Source: Sphingomonas corticis (lineage in GTDB: Bacteria > Pseudomonadota > Alphaproteobacteria > Sphingomonadales > Sphingomonadaceae). Taken from it: DNA of 64,000 nucleotides. Below the pieces are notes generated by a model. That model was not told the origin of the DNA, ran no database searches, and saw nothing but the letters and a program-made list of their open reading frames with translations. Both the position numbers and the translations under genes were made by a program. Of the stretch, positions 45,265-53,804 are shown piece after piece; the stretch's first letter is position 1, and every line of letters starts with the position of its first letter. The DNA lies in contig NZ_JAAVJH010000003.1 in the NCBI RefSeq assembly GCF_012035195.1, forward strand, positions 124,001 to 188,000, written 5' to 3'.

Positions 45265-46725
45265 GTGGCAGGATTCGGTTCGGATACGGGGGCGCCGCCC
45301 AGCGCGGTTCCCGAAGGGGCGGCCAACGTCGGCTTCATTGCCGCCATCGTGGCCGTGGCGACGATCGGCGGGCTGCTGTTCGGTTACGACAGCGGCGCGG
45401 TGAACGGAACGCAGCCGGGGCTGAAGGCGGCGTTCGCGCTGGACGAGGCGGGGCTGGGCTTCACCGTCGGCTCGCTGCTGATCGGTTGCTTCATCGGCGC
45501 CTTCTTCGCCGGCACGCTGGCCGACAGGGCCGGGCGGCGCAACGTCATGCGGCTGGCCGCGGTGCTGTTCCTGGGCGGTGCGCTGGTGCAGGGGCTGACC
45601 GCCGACCACACGGTCTTCGTCATCGCGCGCATCGTCGGCGGCATGGCCGTGGGCGCCGCGTCGGTGCTGTCGCCCGCCTATATCTCCGAGGTCGCGCCGG
45701 CCAACATCCGCGGACGGATGACGACGGTGCAGCAGATCATGGTCATCACCGGGCTGACCGCGGCATTCGTGGTCAACTATTTCCTCCAGCAGGCGGCGGG
45801 CAACGATTCCACCGCCGAGCTGTGGGGCACCGGCTATGCCGCCTGGCGATGGATGTACCTGATGCAGGCGGTGCCCGCCGCGGTGTTCCTGGTGGCGCTG
45901 TTCTTCATCCCGGAGAGCCCGCGCTTCCTGGTCGCCAAGGGCCGGCACGACGAGGCGGGCGGGGTGCTCACCCGGCTGTTCGGCGAGGCCGTGGCGCGCG
46001 CCAAGCTGGAGGAGATCCGCGGCAGCTTCTCCGCTGACCACCGCCCGCGGCTTTCGGACGTGCTGACCCCGCCGGGCGGCACCGGTTTCCTCGGCATCCG
46101 CGCGGTGGTGTGGGCCGGGTTGCTGCTCGCCGTGTTCCAGCAGCTCGTCGGCATCAACGTCATCTTCTACTACGGCGCGACGCTGTGGCAGCTCGCCGGC
46201 TTCACCGAAGGCGACGCGCTGCTCATCAACATCGTGTCGGGCGCGGTGTCGATCGCGGCGTGCTTCGTCACCATCGCCGTCATCGACAAGATCGGGCGCA
46301 AGCCGCTGCTGCTGATCGGGTCGGCGGGCATGGCGGTCACGCTGTTCGTGATGGTCTACGCCTTCAGCCACGGCACGCTCGATCCGACCGGCAAGCTGGT
46401 CCTGTCGCAGCAGCTGGGCGTGATCGCGGTGGTCGCGGCCAACCTCTACGTCATCTTCTTCAACGTCAGCTGGGGCCCGGTGATGTGGGTGATGCTGGGC
46501 GAGATGTTCCCCAACCAGATCCGCGGCTCCGCGCTTGCCGTCTGCGGCTTCGCGCAGTGGTTCGCCAACTACCTGATCGCACAGAGCTTCCCGGTGATGG
46601 CCGCCGGGCTGGGCCTGGCCGCCAGCTACACCTTCTACGGCGTATGCGCCGCGATCAGCTTCGTTCTCGTCCGCCGCTTCATCCACGAGACGAAGGGCAA
46701 GGAACTGGAGGAGATGGCGGGATGA
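45265..46725 (+). CDS. MFS sugar porter (xylose/sugar-proton symporter)
   Basis: This is a 486-residue transporter with about twelve membrane segments. The sugar-porter signatures are all present: GGLLFGYDSG in the first segment, DRAGRRNVM after the second, RIVGGMAVGAASVLSPAYISE in the fourth, PESPRFL before the central loop, QQLVGINVIFYY and DKIGRKPLL in the second half. Substrates of this family include xylose, arabinose and glucose. GTG 45265 follows GAGGGAGGGG. The gene lies 11 bases after xylD and overlaps the next gene by four bases, so xylose or xylooligosaccharide uptake is the probable role. Confidence 0.92.
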   Translation: MAGFGSDTGAPPSAVPEGAANVGFIAAIVAVATIGGLLFGYDSGAVNGTQPGLKAAFALDEAGLGFTVGSLLIGCFIGAFFAGTLADRAGRRNVMRLAAVLFLGGALVQGLTADHTVFVIARIVGGMAVGAASVLSPAYISEVAPANIRGRMTTVQQIMVITGLTAAFVVNYFLQQAAGNDSTAELWGTGYAAWRWMYLMQAVPAAVFLVALFFIPESPRFLVAKGRHDEAGGVLTRLFGEAVARAKLEEIRGSFSADHRPRLSDVLTPPGGTGFLGIRAVVWAGLLLAVFQQLVGINVIFYYGATLWQLAGFTEGDALLINIVSGAVSIAACFVTIAVIDKIGRKPLLLIGSAGMAVTLFVMVYAFSHGTLDPTGKLVLSQQLGVIAVVAANLYVIFFNVSWGPVMWVMLGEMFPNQIRGSALAVCGFAQWFANYLIAQSFPVMAAGLGLAASYTFYGVCAAISFVLVRRFIHETKGKELEEMAG

Positions 46726-48296
46726 TCCGGCGCCTGTTCGCGGCGGCGGCGCTGCTTTCCACCGTCACCGCCGCGCAGGCGCAAGGATCGGCGGCGCCGG
46801 CGCCGCTGCCCCGGCTGGTCGACGCGCACGGCGCCCGCCAGCTGGAGGTGGACGGCCGGCCGTTCCTGATGCTGGGCGGCGAGCTGGCCAATTCCAGCGC
46901 GTCCGACCGCGGCTACATGGCGGCGCGCTGGCCCGCGCTGGCCGCGATGAACGTCAACACCGTGCTGATGCCGGTCAGCTGGGAGCTGATCGAGCCGGCG
47001 GAGGGCCGCTTCGACTTCGCCATGGTCGACGGCCTGCTGGCGGACGCGCGCGCGGCCAAGCTGCGCGTGGTGATCCTGTGGTTCGGCAGCTGGAAGAATT
47101 CCATGTCCAGCTACGCCCCCGCCTGGGTGAAGCGCGACGAGCGCCGCTTCCCGCGCGCGCGCACCGCCGACGGCACGCCGCTGGAGATCCTCTCCCCCTT
47201 CGTGCCCGCCAATGCGACGGCGGACGCGCGCGCCTTCGCCGCGCTGATGCGGCACCTGAAGCAGGCGGATCCGCAGCGCACCGTGCTGATGGTGCAGGTG
47301 GAGAACGAGATCGGGATGATCCCGGAGGCGCGCGACCGCTCCGCCGCCGCCGACCGCGCCTTCGCCGCCCCGCTGCCCGCCGCGCTGGGCAGGCGCGGCA
47401 GCTGGACGCAGGCCTATGGCACGGGCGCCGACGAGGCGTTCATGGCGTGGCATTTCGCGCGCTATACCGACGTCGTCGCGCAGGCGGGGCGGCGGGAATA
47501 CGGCATCCCGCTCTACGTCAACGCCGCGCTGCCGCGGCCAACCGCGGTGCCGGGCAAGGGCTATCCCGCCGCCGGCCCGCTGCCGCATCTGGCGGAGCTG
47601 TGGACCAAGGGCGCGCCGACGATCGACTTTCTCGCGCCCGACATCTATTACCCGAATTTCGTCGAGTGGACGCGGCGGTACGCGGCGCTGCCGCGCAACC
47701 CGCTGTTCATTCCGGAGGCGGGCCAGTCCGGCGCCGCCGATGCCACCGGCAACGCACTGTTCGCGATCGGCGCGCTCGACGCGATGGGGTTCAGCCCCTT
47801 CTCGATCGACACGATCCCGGCGGAGGGCGGCGCGCGGCTCGCCTCGCTCTACCGCCTGCTGGACGGGCTGTCGCCGCTGATCCTGGCGCGGCAGGGCACC
47901 GACCGGCTGTGGGGCGCCCGCGCGCCGATCGCCTTCGACGGCACGGCGGATCTTGCCGACCAGACGACCGTCATGGCGGGCTATCGCCTGTCGCTGCGCT
48001 TCACCGATCCGTGGACGCCCAAGGAGAAGCAGCAGCCCGCCGAGCACGGCGCGATCGTGCTGGCGACGGGGGAGGGCGAGTATCTGATCGCGGGCCGCGG
48101 CGTCACCGTCACCTTCGCGCCCGCGGACGGCAGGGGGGTCGCCGGGATCGAGGCGGCCGACGAGGGCCGGATGGAGGCGGGCCGCTTCCTTGCCGAGCGC
48201 CGCATGAACGGCGACCAGACCCACCAGGGCCGCCACGTCCGCCTCCCGCCGGAGGAATTCACGGTGCAGCGGGTGAAGCTGTACCGCTATCGGTGA
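46722..48296 (+). CDS. GH35-like beta-galactosidase with DUF5597 domain
   Basis: This is a 524-residue protein with a signal peptide (MIRRLFAAAALLSTVTAAQA). A GH42/GH35-type barrel covers about 30-400, with the acid/base Glu196 (QVENEIG) and the nucleophile Glu332 (FIPEAG); the C-terminal ~120 residues form a DUF5597-type beta domain. It should remove galactose or a related beta-linked sugar from xylan side chains or xyloglucan. It starts at ATG 46722 in an ATGA overlap with the permease. Its exact substrate is open. Confidence 0.9.
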   Translation: MIRRLFAAAALLSTVTAAQAQGSAAPAPLPRLVDAHGARQLEVDGRPFLMLGGELANSSASDRGYMAARWPALAAMNVNTVLMPVSWELIEPAEGRFDFAMVDGLLADARAAKLRVVILWFGSWKNSMSSYAPAWVKRDERRFPRARTADGTPLEILSPFVPANATADARAFAALMRHLKQADPQRTVLMVQVENEIGMIPEARDRSAAADRAFAAPLPAALGRRGSWTQAYGTGADEAFMAWHFARYTDVVAQAGRREYGIPLYVNAALPRPTAVPGKGYPAAGPLPHLAELWTKGAPTIDFLAPDIYYPNFVEWTRRYAALPRNPLFIPEAGQSGAADATGNALFAIGALDAMGFSPFSIDTIPAEGGARLASLYRLLDGLSPLILARQGTDRLWGARAPIAFDGTADLADQTTVMAGYRLSLRFTDPWTPKEKQQPAEHGAIVLATGEGEYLIAGRGVTVTFAPADGRGVAGIEAADEGRMEAGRFLAERRMNGDQTHQGRHVRLPPEEFTVQRVKLYRYR

Positions 48297-48319
48297 CGGG
48301 CAGCGAACGTCGCGCATCG

Positions 48320-48447
48320 CCTTTGACTGCGCTCAGGCCGAACCGAGGTGGGATCGCCCGCCCCCGATACCCCCCGTTCGTGCTGAGCGAAGTCGAAGCG
48401 CAGCCACCGGCACCCCTAGCCTTCGACTGCGGTCAGGCCGGACCGAA
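48320..48447. repeat. Three copies of a TTCGACT... repeat unit
   Basis: Units reading (C)TTTGACTGCGCTCAGGCCGAAC (48320-48343), a copy on the other strand (GTTCGTGCTGAGCGAAGTCGAAG, about 48376-48398) and a third at 48420-48447 are found between two converging operons. The last one covers the stop codon of the lactonase gene. They are sphingomonad dispersed elements and may fold into terminator-like hairpins. Confidence 0.75.
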
Positions 48448-49323
48448 CCCTGCCAGCGTCGCCATCGACACGCGCGGCAACGGCATCCCCGCCACCCCGG
48501 CGTCGAACGCGAACAGGTCGCCCGCGTGCGGCTGTGCCGCCAGTGCCGCCGCCGACAGCCCCTTGCGCGCAGTCGTGGCATAGGCGGTGCGCAGGCCCGC
48601 GCCGCCGAACGCGATCTTGGTGACATTGGCCGCCGGCAGCGGCACCGTCGCCAGCAGCGTGCCGTCGGGTGCGTAGCGGCGCACCTCGCCGCCCGCGAAC
48701 AGCCCGATCCACAGGCACCCCTCCGCGTCCAGCGTCGGCCCGTCCGGATAGCCGTCGCGCGGGTCGATCCGCGCCAGCACGCGGGTGCCCGTGACCGCGC
48801 CGCCCGCGTCCATGTCGCTCGCGAGCACCAGTCCGGCGAGCGTGTCGTGGTGGTAGAGCGTGCGCCCGTCGGCGCTGACCGCGGGGCCGTTGGTGATGCA
48901 CACGCCGTCGATCACCCGCGCGATGCCCCCCGCGTCGGCGCGGTAGATCGCGCCGCTCGGCGCGTCCTCCGCATCGTCCATCGTGCCGAACCAAAGCCGC
49001 CCCGCCGCATCGACGGTGGCGTCGTTCAGGCGGTTGCCCGGCCGGTCGGCCTCCACCGCGGCCAGCAGCGCGAAGCCGCCCGTCGCCGGATCGAAGCGAT
49101 GCAATCCGCCCTTCACCCCGGCAACGATCGACCCGTCCTCCGCCGGCAGCACCCAGCCGACCTGGTCCGGCGCGCGCCAGCGGTTCAGGGTGGCGGACGC
49201 CGGATCGAAGCGCAGCACCGCCGGCGCCTTGATGTCGACGAACCACAGGGCGTCGTCGAACCAGGCCGGCCCTTCGCCCAGCGTGGCCGCGACGCGCGCG
49301 ACGGCTTCAGCGCCAGCCGGCAT
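48433..49323 (-). CDS. xylC: Xylono-1,4-lactonase (SMP-30 family)
   Basis: This is a 296-residue cytoplasmic six-bladed propeller of the SMP-30/gluconolactonase family. The motifs LGEGPAWFDD, FVDIKAP, RLNDATVDAAGRLWFGTM, ICITNGPAVSADGRT-like and YPDGPTLDAEG are, from memory, those of Caulobacter XylC. It hydrolyses xylonolactone to xylonate in the oxidative xylose route. The gene starts inside the 3' end of the dehydrogenase gene (17-base overlap), so both are made together. A related but Tat-exported lactonase is at 27985. Confidence 0.9.
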   Translation of the reverse strand: MPAGAEAVARVAATLGEGPAWFDDALWFVDIKAPAVLRFDPASATLNRWRAPDQVGWVLPAEDGSIVAGVKGGLHRFDPATGGFALLAAVEADRPGNRLNDATVDAAGRLWFGTMDDAEDAPSGAIYRADAGGIARVIDGVCITNGPAVSADGRTLYHHDTLAGLVLASDMDAGGAVTGTRVLARIDPRDGYPDGPTLDAEGCLWIGLFAGGEVRRYAPDGTLLATVPLPAANVTKIAFGGAGLRTAYATTARKGLSAAALAAQPHAGDLFAFDAGVAGMPLPRVSMATLAGFGPA

Positions 49324-50107
49324 CGACGAAATAATTGTGGCCGGTACAGAAGCGCGCGTCGTCGCTGGCCAGGAACAGCGCCATGGCGGCGATGTCCGCG
49401 GGCTGGATGCGCCCGTCCATGCATTGCGCGGCGACGATCTCCGCCTCGCCCTCGGGCGTGTACCATTTCTCCTGCCGCGGCGTCTGCACGTTGCCCGGTA
49501 CGATCGTGTTCACGCGGATCCCCTGCCGGCCCAGGTCGCGCGCCAGGCTGCGCGTCAGCCCCTCGATCGCGGCCTTGGCGGTCTGGTAGAGGATCAGGTC
49601 GGGCAGCGCGAGGTGCCAGCTGATCGACCCGAAGTTCAGGATCGCGCCGCCGCCCGCGCGCGCCATCGCCGGCACCACCGCCTGCGCCGCGAAGAACTGG
49701 TGCCGCAGGTTCACGTTCATGCGCTCGTCCCAATAGGCCGGCGTCACGTCGGCGACGGCGTGGCGGTCGTCGTTGGCGGCGTTGTTCACCAGCACGTCCA
49801 CGCCGCCCAGCGCCTCCTCCAGCGCGCCGAACGTGTCCTTCAGCGCGTCGATATCGGTCAGGTCCAGCGGGCGGAAGATCGGCGCCGGGGCGTCACTGCC
49901 GGAAAGCCGCGCCGCCAGCGCCTCGCCCGCGTCCTGCTGGATATCGACGAAGGCGACGCGCGACCCTTGCGCGACGAACGCCTCGACCAGCCCGGCGCCG
50001 ATGCCCGATCCGCCCCCGGTCACGATCACCTTCTTGCCCGCCAGGCTGGGATAATGCGCGCGTGCGCCGCCCGTCGTCGTTTGCAACACGTCCGAGTTCC
50101 CCTTCAC
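49307..50107 (-). CDS. xdh: D-xylose 1-dehydrogenase (SDR family, Caulobacter XylB type)
   Basis: This is a 266-residue short-chain dehydrogenase that oxidises D-xylose to xylonolactone with NAD. The sequence follows the Caulobacter enzyme called XylB in many places: VTGGGSGIGAGL, NNAANDDRH, the catalytic FGSISWHL with Ser, YQTAKA with Tyr and Lys, and PRQEKWYTPEGEAEIVAAQC near the C terminus, ending DAGWR. The start GTG 50107 is in a GTGA overlap with xylX (GTG 50089 is an alternative). The symbol xdh is used here to avoid confusion with xylulokinase xylB at 31442. Confidence 0.93.
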   Translation of the reverse strand: MKGNSDVLQTTTGGARAHYPSLAGKKVIVTGGGSGIGAGLVEAFVAQGSRVAFVDIQQDAGEALAARLSGSDAPAPIFRPLDLTDIDALKDTFGALEEALGGVDVLVNNAANDDRHAVADVTPAYWDERMNVNLRHQFFAAQAVVPAMARAGGGAILNFGSISWHLALPDLILYQTAKAAIEGLTRSLARDLGRQGIRVNTIVPGNVQTPRQEKWYTPEGEAEIVAAQCMDGRIQPADIAAMALFLASDDARFCTGHNYFVDAGWR

Positions 50108-51222
50108 AGCAGGCCGCGCCGGGCCAGGTTGCGCATCAGCCCGGCGATCCCAAGCGTCCACGCCGGCGCCGCCTTGGACGTCGTCACGCGGTTCACCAGC
50201 CGGCCCAGCCGCGGTTCGGCGATCGTCACCACGTCCCCCTCGGCATGGGTGAAGCCGCGCCCGGGCTCGTCGCGGTCCTGCTTGGGCGCGAACAACGTGC
50301 CGCAGAACAGGACGAAGCCGTCGGGATAATGATGCTCGCTCAGCGCCTGGCGCGCGAGTTCCGCGGGATCGCGGCTGATCTCGCGCATCGAGCTGGTGCC
50401 GTCCAGCCGATAGCCGTCCGCGCCGTCGATGGTCAGCGTCACTTCGGCCGCGCGCACGTCGTCCAGCGAGTAGCCGCCGTCGAACAGGCGGATCAGCGGG
50501 CCGAGCGAGCAGGAGGCGTTGTTGTCCTTCGCCTTGCCCAGCAACAGCGCCGACCGCCCCTCGAAATCGCGCAGGTTCACGTCGTTGCCCAGCGTCGCGC
50601 CGACGATCGCGCCGTCCGCGGCCACGACCAGCACCACCTCCGGCTCGGGATTGTTCCACGACGAATCGCTGCGCACGCCCACCATCGCGCCGTAGCCGAC
50701 CGAGGAGAGCACCGGCGCCTTGGTGAAGATCTCCGCGTCCGGCCCGATCGCGACCTCGAGATATTGCGACCAGAGGCCGTCCTCGATCAGCGCCGCCTTC
50801 AGCGCCGCCGCCTCCTCCGACCCCGGCGTGACGGAGCGCAGGCCCCCGCCGATCCGCTGCTCCAGCCGCGCACGCACGCCCGCGGCGGCGGTGGCGTCGC
50901 CGCGCGCCGCCTCCTCGATCACGCGCTCCAGGGTGGAGACGGCGAAGGTGACGCCCGCCGCCTTCACGCATTGCAGGTCGATCGGCGCCAGCCACTCGCC
51001 GTCCAGCGCCGCGGCGTCGCCGATCGCCTCGCCTGCGTCGGCGTCGAACGCGCGGGCGGCGACCAGCTCGGACACGGTCGGCGCCACGCGGGACATGTCG
51101 TGCGCGACGCCGCCCGCCACCAGCACGGGCGTCGGCCCCTGGCCGCGGTCGATGCGGCCGAGCCACAGCCCCTCGCGCCAGTCGGCGGACAGGTCGGTCG
51201 CGGGATCGAAGGATGAGGTCAC
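50104..51222 (-). CDS. xylX: 2-keto-3-deoxy-D-xylonate dehydratase (FAH family)
   Basis: This is a 372-residue fumarylacetoacetate-hydrolase-fold enzyme. The stretch FAVSTLERVIEEAARGD and the core WNNPEPEVVL with the metal-binding acids, the LGNDVNLRDFEGRS loop and the C-terminal NLARRGLL match Caulobacter XylX closely (from memory). It removes water from 2-keto-3-deoxyxylonate to give alpha-ketoglutarate semialdehyde. It starts at GTG 51222 in a GTGA overlap with the esterase gene. The semialdehyde dehydrogenase (Caulobacter xylA) that follows in the pathway is not found in the window. Confidence 0.94.
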   Translation of the reverse strand: MTSSFDPATDLSADWREGLWLGRIDRGQGPTPVLVAGGVAHDMSRVAPTVSELVAARAFDADAGEAIGDAAALDGEWLAPIDLQCVKAAGVTFAVSTLERVIEEAARGDATAAAGVRARLEQRIGGGLRSVTPGSEEAAALKAALIEDGLWSQYLEVAIGPDAEIFTKAPVLSSVGYGAMVGVRSDSSWNNPEPEVVLVVAADGAIVGATLGNDVNLRDFEGRSALLLGKAKDNNASCSLGPLIRLFDGGYSLDDVRAAEVTLTIDGADGYRLDGTSSMREISRDPAELARQALSEHHYPDGFVLFCGTLFAPKQDRDEPGRGFTHAEGDVVTIAEPRLGRLVNRVTTSKAAPAWTLGIAGLMRNLARRGLL

Positions 51223-53270
51223 TGGCACAGCTTTCCGAAATCGATGGAAGGAAGCGCGGCGGCGGGCGGGACCACGCCCGCCTCCGCCGCGGAACGCGCG
51301 AGGTCCGGCGAGGGCCCCGGCATCGCCGGATCGTTGGCGGCGGCGTAGACCGGATCGGCCTGCGCCGCGTCGAGCGCGACGAAGCGGAAGCCCATCGCGC
51401 GGTACAGCGCCAGCGTGCGCGGCAGCATCCGCGCGTCGAACGCGCCGACGTGCATCAGCAGCACCAGCGGCACCTCGCGCCCGTACAGCGCCCGCATCCG
51501 CGCGCGCGCGGACTCGGCGTCCAGCCGCACCGCGGCCAGCCAGTGCCGCTCCAGCGCGGCGACCCCGGCGGCGTCGCGCTTCGCCATGCAGCGGGCATAG
51601 GGATCGTTGTAACTGTAGTCGGCGAAACTCGCCGTCACCGCCGCGATGCGATAGCCGCGCTCCGCCAGCACCGCCCGCGCCGCGTCGCGCCTCGCCGCCG
51701 TCGCGCCCTCGGAGAGATAGGGATAGCGGAACCAGCGCGCGCTGCTGCCGACCGCGGCCTCGTTGCGGACCAGCTGGTCGCGAAAGCCGCCGCCGTTCAG
51801 TTCGTCCACGCCGCGATGCTCGTAGCCGTGGTTGCCGATCGGAAAGGCCGCGCGCCACGCCGCGGTGGCCGCTGCCGCGTCGGCGTCGCCCACCTGGCGC
51901 GCGCCGTTGATGAAGCCGTGCGCGGGTGCCCCCGCCGCCTTCAGCGCGGCGACCAGGTCGCGCATCACCCCCGCGCGGGTGGCGCCGGGCGGCAGCGCGC
52001 CGTGGACCGGGATGTCGTCGAAGGTCAGCGCGATCGACGGCCCCGGTTCCGCCCGCGCCGGCAGCGGTCCGGCGATCAGCGCCAGCGGCACCGCGCGCGC
52101 CATCGCGGCGAAGCCCGCGGCGGAGGGGTGGAGGTGGTCGCCCGAATCATACGCCGGCGCCAGCCGGTCGGGCCGCGCCGGATCGCGCAGCGCGGCGTCG
52201 AAATCGATCACCGCGTCGAACGTGCCCGACTGGCGGATGAAGGCGTTCACCGCCTGCCGGTCCGCCTCGTTCGCGGCATCGGCGTGATAATAATCGTTGC
52301 CGACGAACGGCATCACCGTGCCGCCGATGATGCGGATGCCGTGCGCGCGCGCGCGGCGCGCGATCTCGACGTAGCCGGCGGTGATGCGGCGGACGAGCGC
52401 GGCGTGCTCCGCCGGGGTCGCAGGCTTCTCGCGCGTCAGCGTGCCCAGGTCGTTGATCCCCTCCAGCACGATCGCGACCTTCGTCCCGCTGCGCGCCACC
52501 ACGTCGCGGTCGAAGCGCGCGAGGAGGTTGGGGCCGAGCCCGTCCAGCGTCACCCGGTTGCCACCGATCCCGGCGTTCACGACACCCCAGCCGGCGAGCG
52601 CGGTGGAGCCGCGCAGCCGCGCGGCGAGCACGTCGGTCCAGCGCGTGTTGGTGTCGGGCGCCACGCCGTAGCCGTCCGTGATCGAGTCGCCGATCGCGAC
52701 GATCGTGCCGGCGGCGGACGTGCGGGCCGATGCCGGGGCGGACACCTCCACGTCGGCGATGGCGAACCAGCGCGGCACGCTCGTCCCCCCCGTCGGCGTG
52801 GCGGCGTCCACCTGGTCGCCCGGCGCCACGATCGTCGTCGCGCGCGCGCCGGGATGGCCGGTGCGCAGGTCGCCGGGGCGGGGCAGGTGGAGGGAGATGG
52901 TCAGATCGCCGCCGCGCGGAATCGACACCGCCGCCTCGTCCGAATAGACCTCGGCGCCGGGCGGGATGTCGGTCGACGGCCGTCCCGCGAAGGTGAGCGG
53001 CACGTCGGCGGCCCGCGCCTTGGCGAGCGTCAGCGGCGCGCGCCCGAACGCATTGGAGAAGCGCACCCGCACCCGCTCGCCGCCTGCGGCGACACGCACC
53101 GTCTGTCGCACGGTGACGCCGCGGTCGCCGCCCAACGCGGGCAGCGCGTCCTTGTCCTCCAGCGACAGCTGCGACGTGCCCCAGGTCGCGATCCAGCGCG
53201 GGCTGCGCTCCGCCGCGTGCGCCGGCAGCGCCAACGCCGCCGCGATCCCGATCGCTTGCCCGAGCCGCAT
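51219..53270 (-). CDS. Two-domain esterase: SGNH hydrolase fused to CE4 polysaccharide deacetylase
   Basis: This 683-residue protein has a signal peptide (MRLGQAIGIAAALALPAHAAE). Residues ~25-400 are an SGNH esterase: Ser196 in AIGDSITDGYG, GGNRV, GINDLG, and the Asp378 and His381 pair in DHLHPS. Residues ~410-640 are a CE4-type deacetylase: TFDD at 416-419, GNHGYEH (the H-x3-H motif), RYPY, and LMHVGAF with a last His. Both sites look complete. A role in removing acetyl groups from xylan fits, since it leads the Weimberg operon (xylX-xdh-xylC) and has the operator 53287 just before its GAGGGG ribosome binding site. Confidence 0.9.
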   Translation of the reverse strand: MRLGQAIGIAAALALPAHAAERSPRWIATWGTSQLSLEDKDALPALGGDRGVTVRQTVRVAAGGERVRVRFSNAFGRAPLTLAKARAADVPLTFAGRPSTDIPPGAEVYSDEAAVSIPRGGDLTISLHLPRPGDLRTGHPGARATTIVAPGDQVDAATPTGGTSVPRWFAIADVEVSAPASARTSAAGTIVAIGDSITDGYGVAPDTNTRWTDVLAARLRGSTALAGWGVVNAGIGGNRVTLDGLGPNLLARFDRDVVARSGTKVAIVLEGINDLGTLTREKPATPAEHAALVRRITAGYVEIARRARAHGIRIIGGTVMPFVGNDYYHADAANEADRQAVNAFIRQSGTFDAVIDFDAALRDPARPDRLAPAYDSGDHLHPSAAGFAAMARAVPLALIAGPLPARAEPGPSIALTFDDIPVHGALPPGATRAGVMRDLVAALKAAGAPAHGFINGARQVGDADAAAATAAWRAAFPIGNHGYEHRGVDELNGGGFRDQLVRNEAAVGSSARWFRYPYLSEGATAARRDAARAVLAERGYRIAAVTASFADYSYNDPYARCMAKRDAAGVAALERHWLAAVRLDAESARARMRALYGREVPLVLLMHVGAFDARMLPRTLALYRAMGFRFVALDAAQADPVYAAANDPAMPGPSPDLARSAAEAGVVPPAAALPSIDFGKLCQ

Positions 53271-53286
53271 GTATCCCCTCCGTTTG

Positions 53287-53298
53287 GATAGCGCTACC
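53287..53298. promoter_or_regulatory. LacI-type xylose operator (esterase-xylX-xdh-xylC operon)
   Basis: GATAGCGCTACC, identical to the site at 40111, lies 17 bases upstream of the esterase ATG and just outside its ribosome binding site, a place where a bound repressor would block transcription. Confidence 0.85.
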
Positions 53299-53414
53299 AT
53301 GCGGCAAATCCGCTCCTCGGGCAAGTCGTTCGTCGGCTCCGGCCGGCGAGGGCCTTGCCGCCCGCCACGCTCTGCCGCACAGGAGGCGAACAACAGAATG
53401 ATGGGGAGAGGACG

Positions 53415-53804
53415 ATGTACAGTCACATGATGGTCGGCTCGAACGACCTGCAGCGGTCGAAGTCCTTCTACGACGCGCTGTTCGGCGCGATGGGCGGACG
53501 CCCGGCGATCCAGGACGAGAAGGGCCGCCTGATCTACATGCACAACGGCGGGCTGTTCCTGGTGACGGCCCCGATCGACGGCCAGCCCGCGACCCACGCC
53601 AACGGCGGCACGATCGGCTTCGCCGTGGACGGGCCGGAGCAGGCCGATGCCTGGCACAAGGCCGGGGTTGAGGCCGGCGGCACCGCGATCGAGGACGCGC
53701 CCGGCGTGCGCTCCGCCTCGTTCGGCGACCTGTACCTGGCCTATCTGCGCGATCCGGACGGGAACAAATTGTGCGCCATGCACCGGATGCCGGCCGCGGC
53801 GTGA
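53415..53804 (+). CDS. VOC (glyoxalase/bleomycin-resistance) family protein
   Basis: This is a 129-residue single-chain VOC protein: a VGSNDLQRSKSFYDALFG start, the IYMHNGGLFLV strand, and the LRDPDGNKLCAM end with the family's DPDGN motif. Metal ligands can be guessed (His4 near the start, a Glu or His later) but are not certain. A GGGGAGAGGA ribosome binding site precedes ATG 53415. It overlaps fghA by one base, so it is made together with the formaldehyde-detoxification esterase and may handle a glutathione or carbonyl adduct. Confidence 0.85.
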   Translation: MYSHMMVGSNDLQRSKSFYDALFGAMGGRPAIQDEKGRLIYMHNGGLFLVTAPIDGQPATHANGGTIGFAVDGPEQADAWHKAGVEAGGTAIEDAPGVRSASFGDLYLAYLRDPDGNKLCAMHRMPAAA

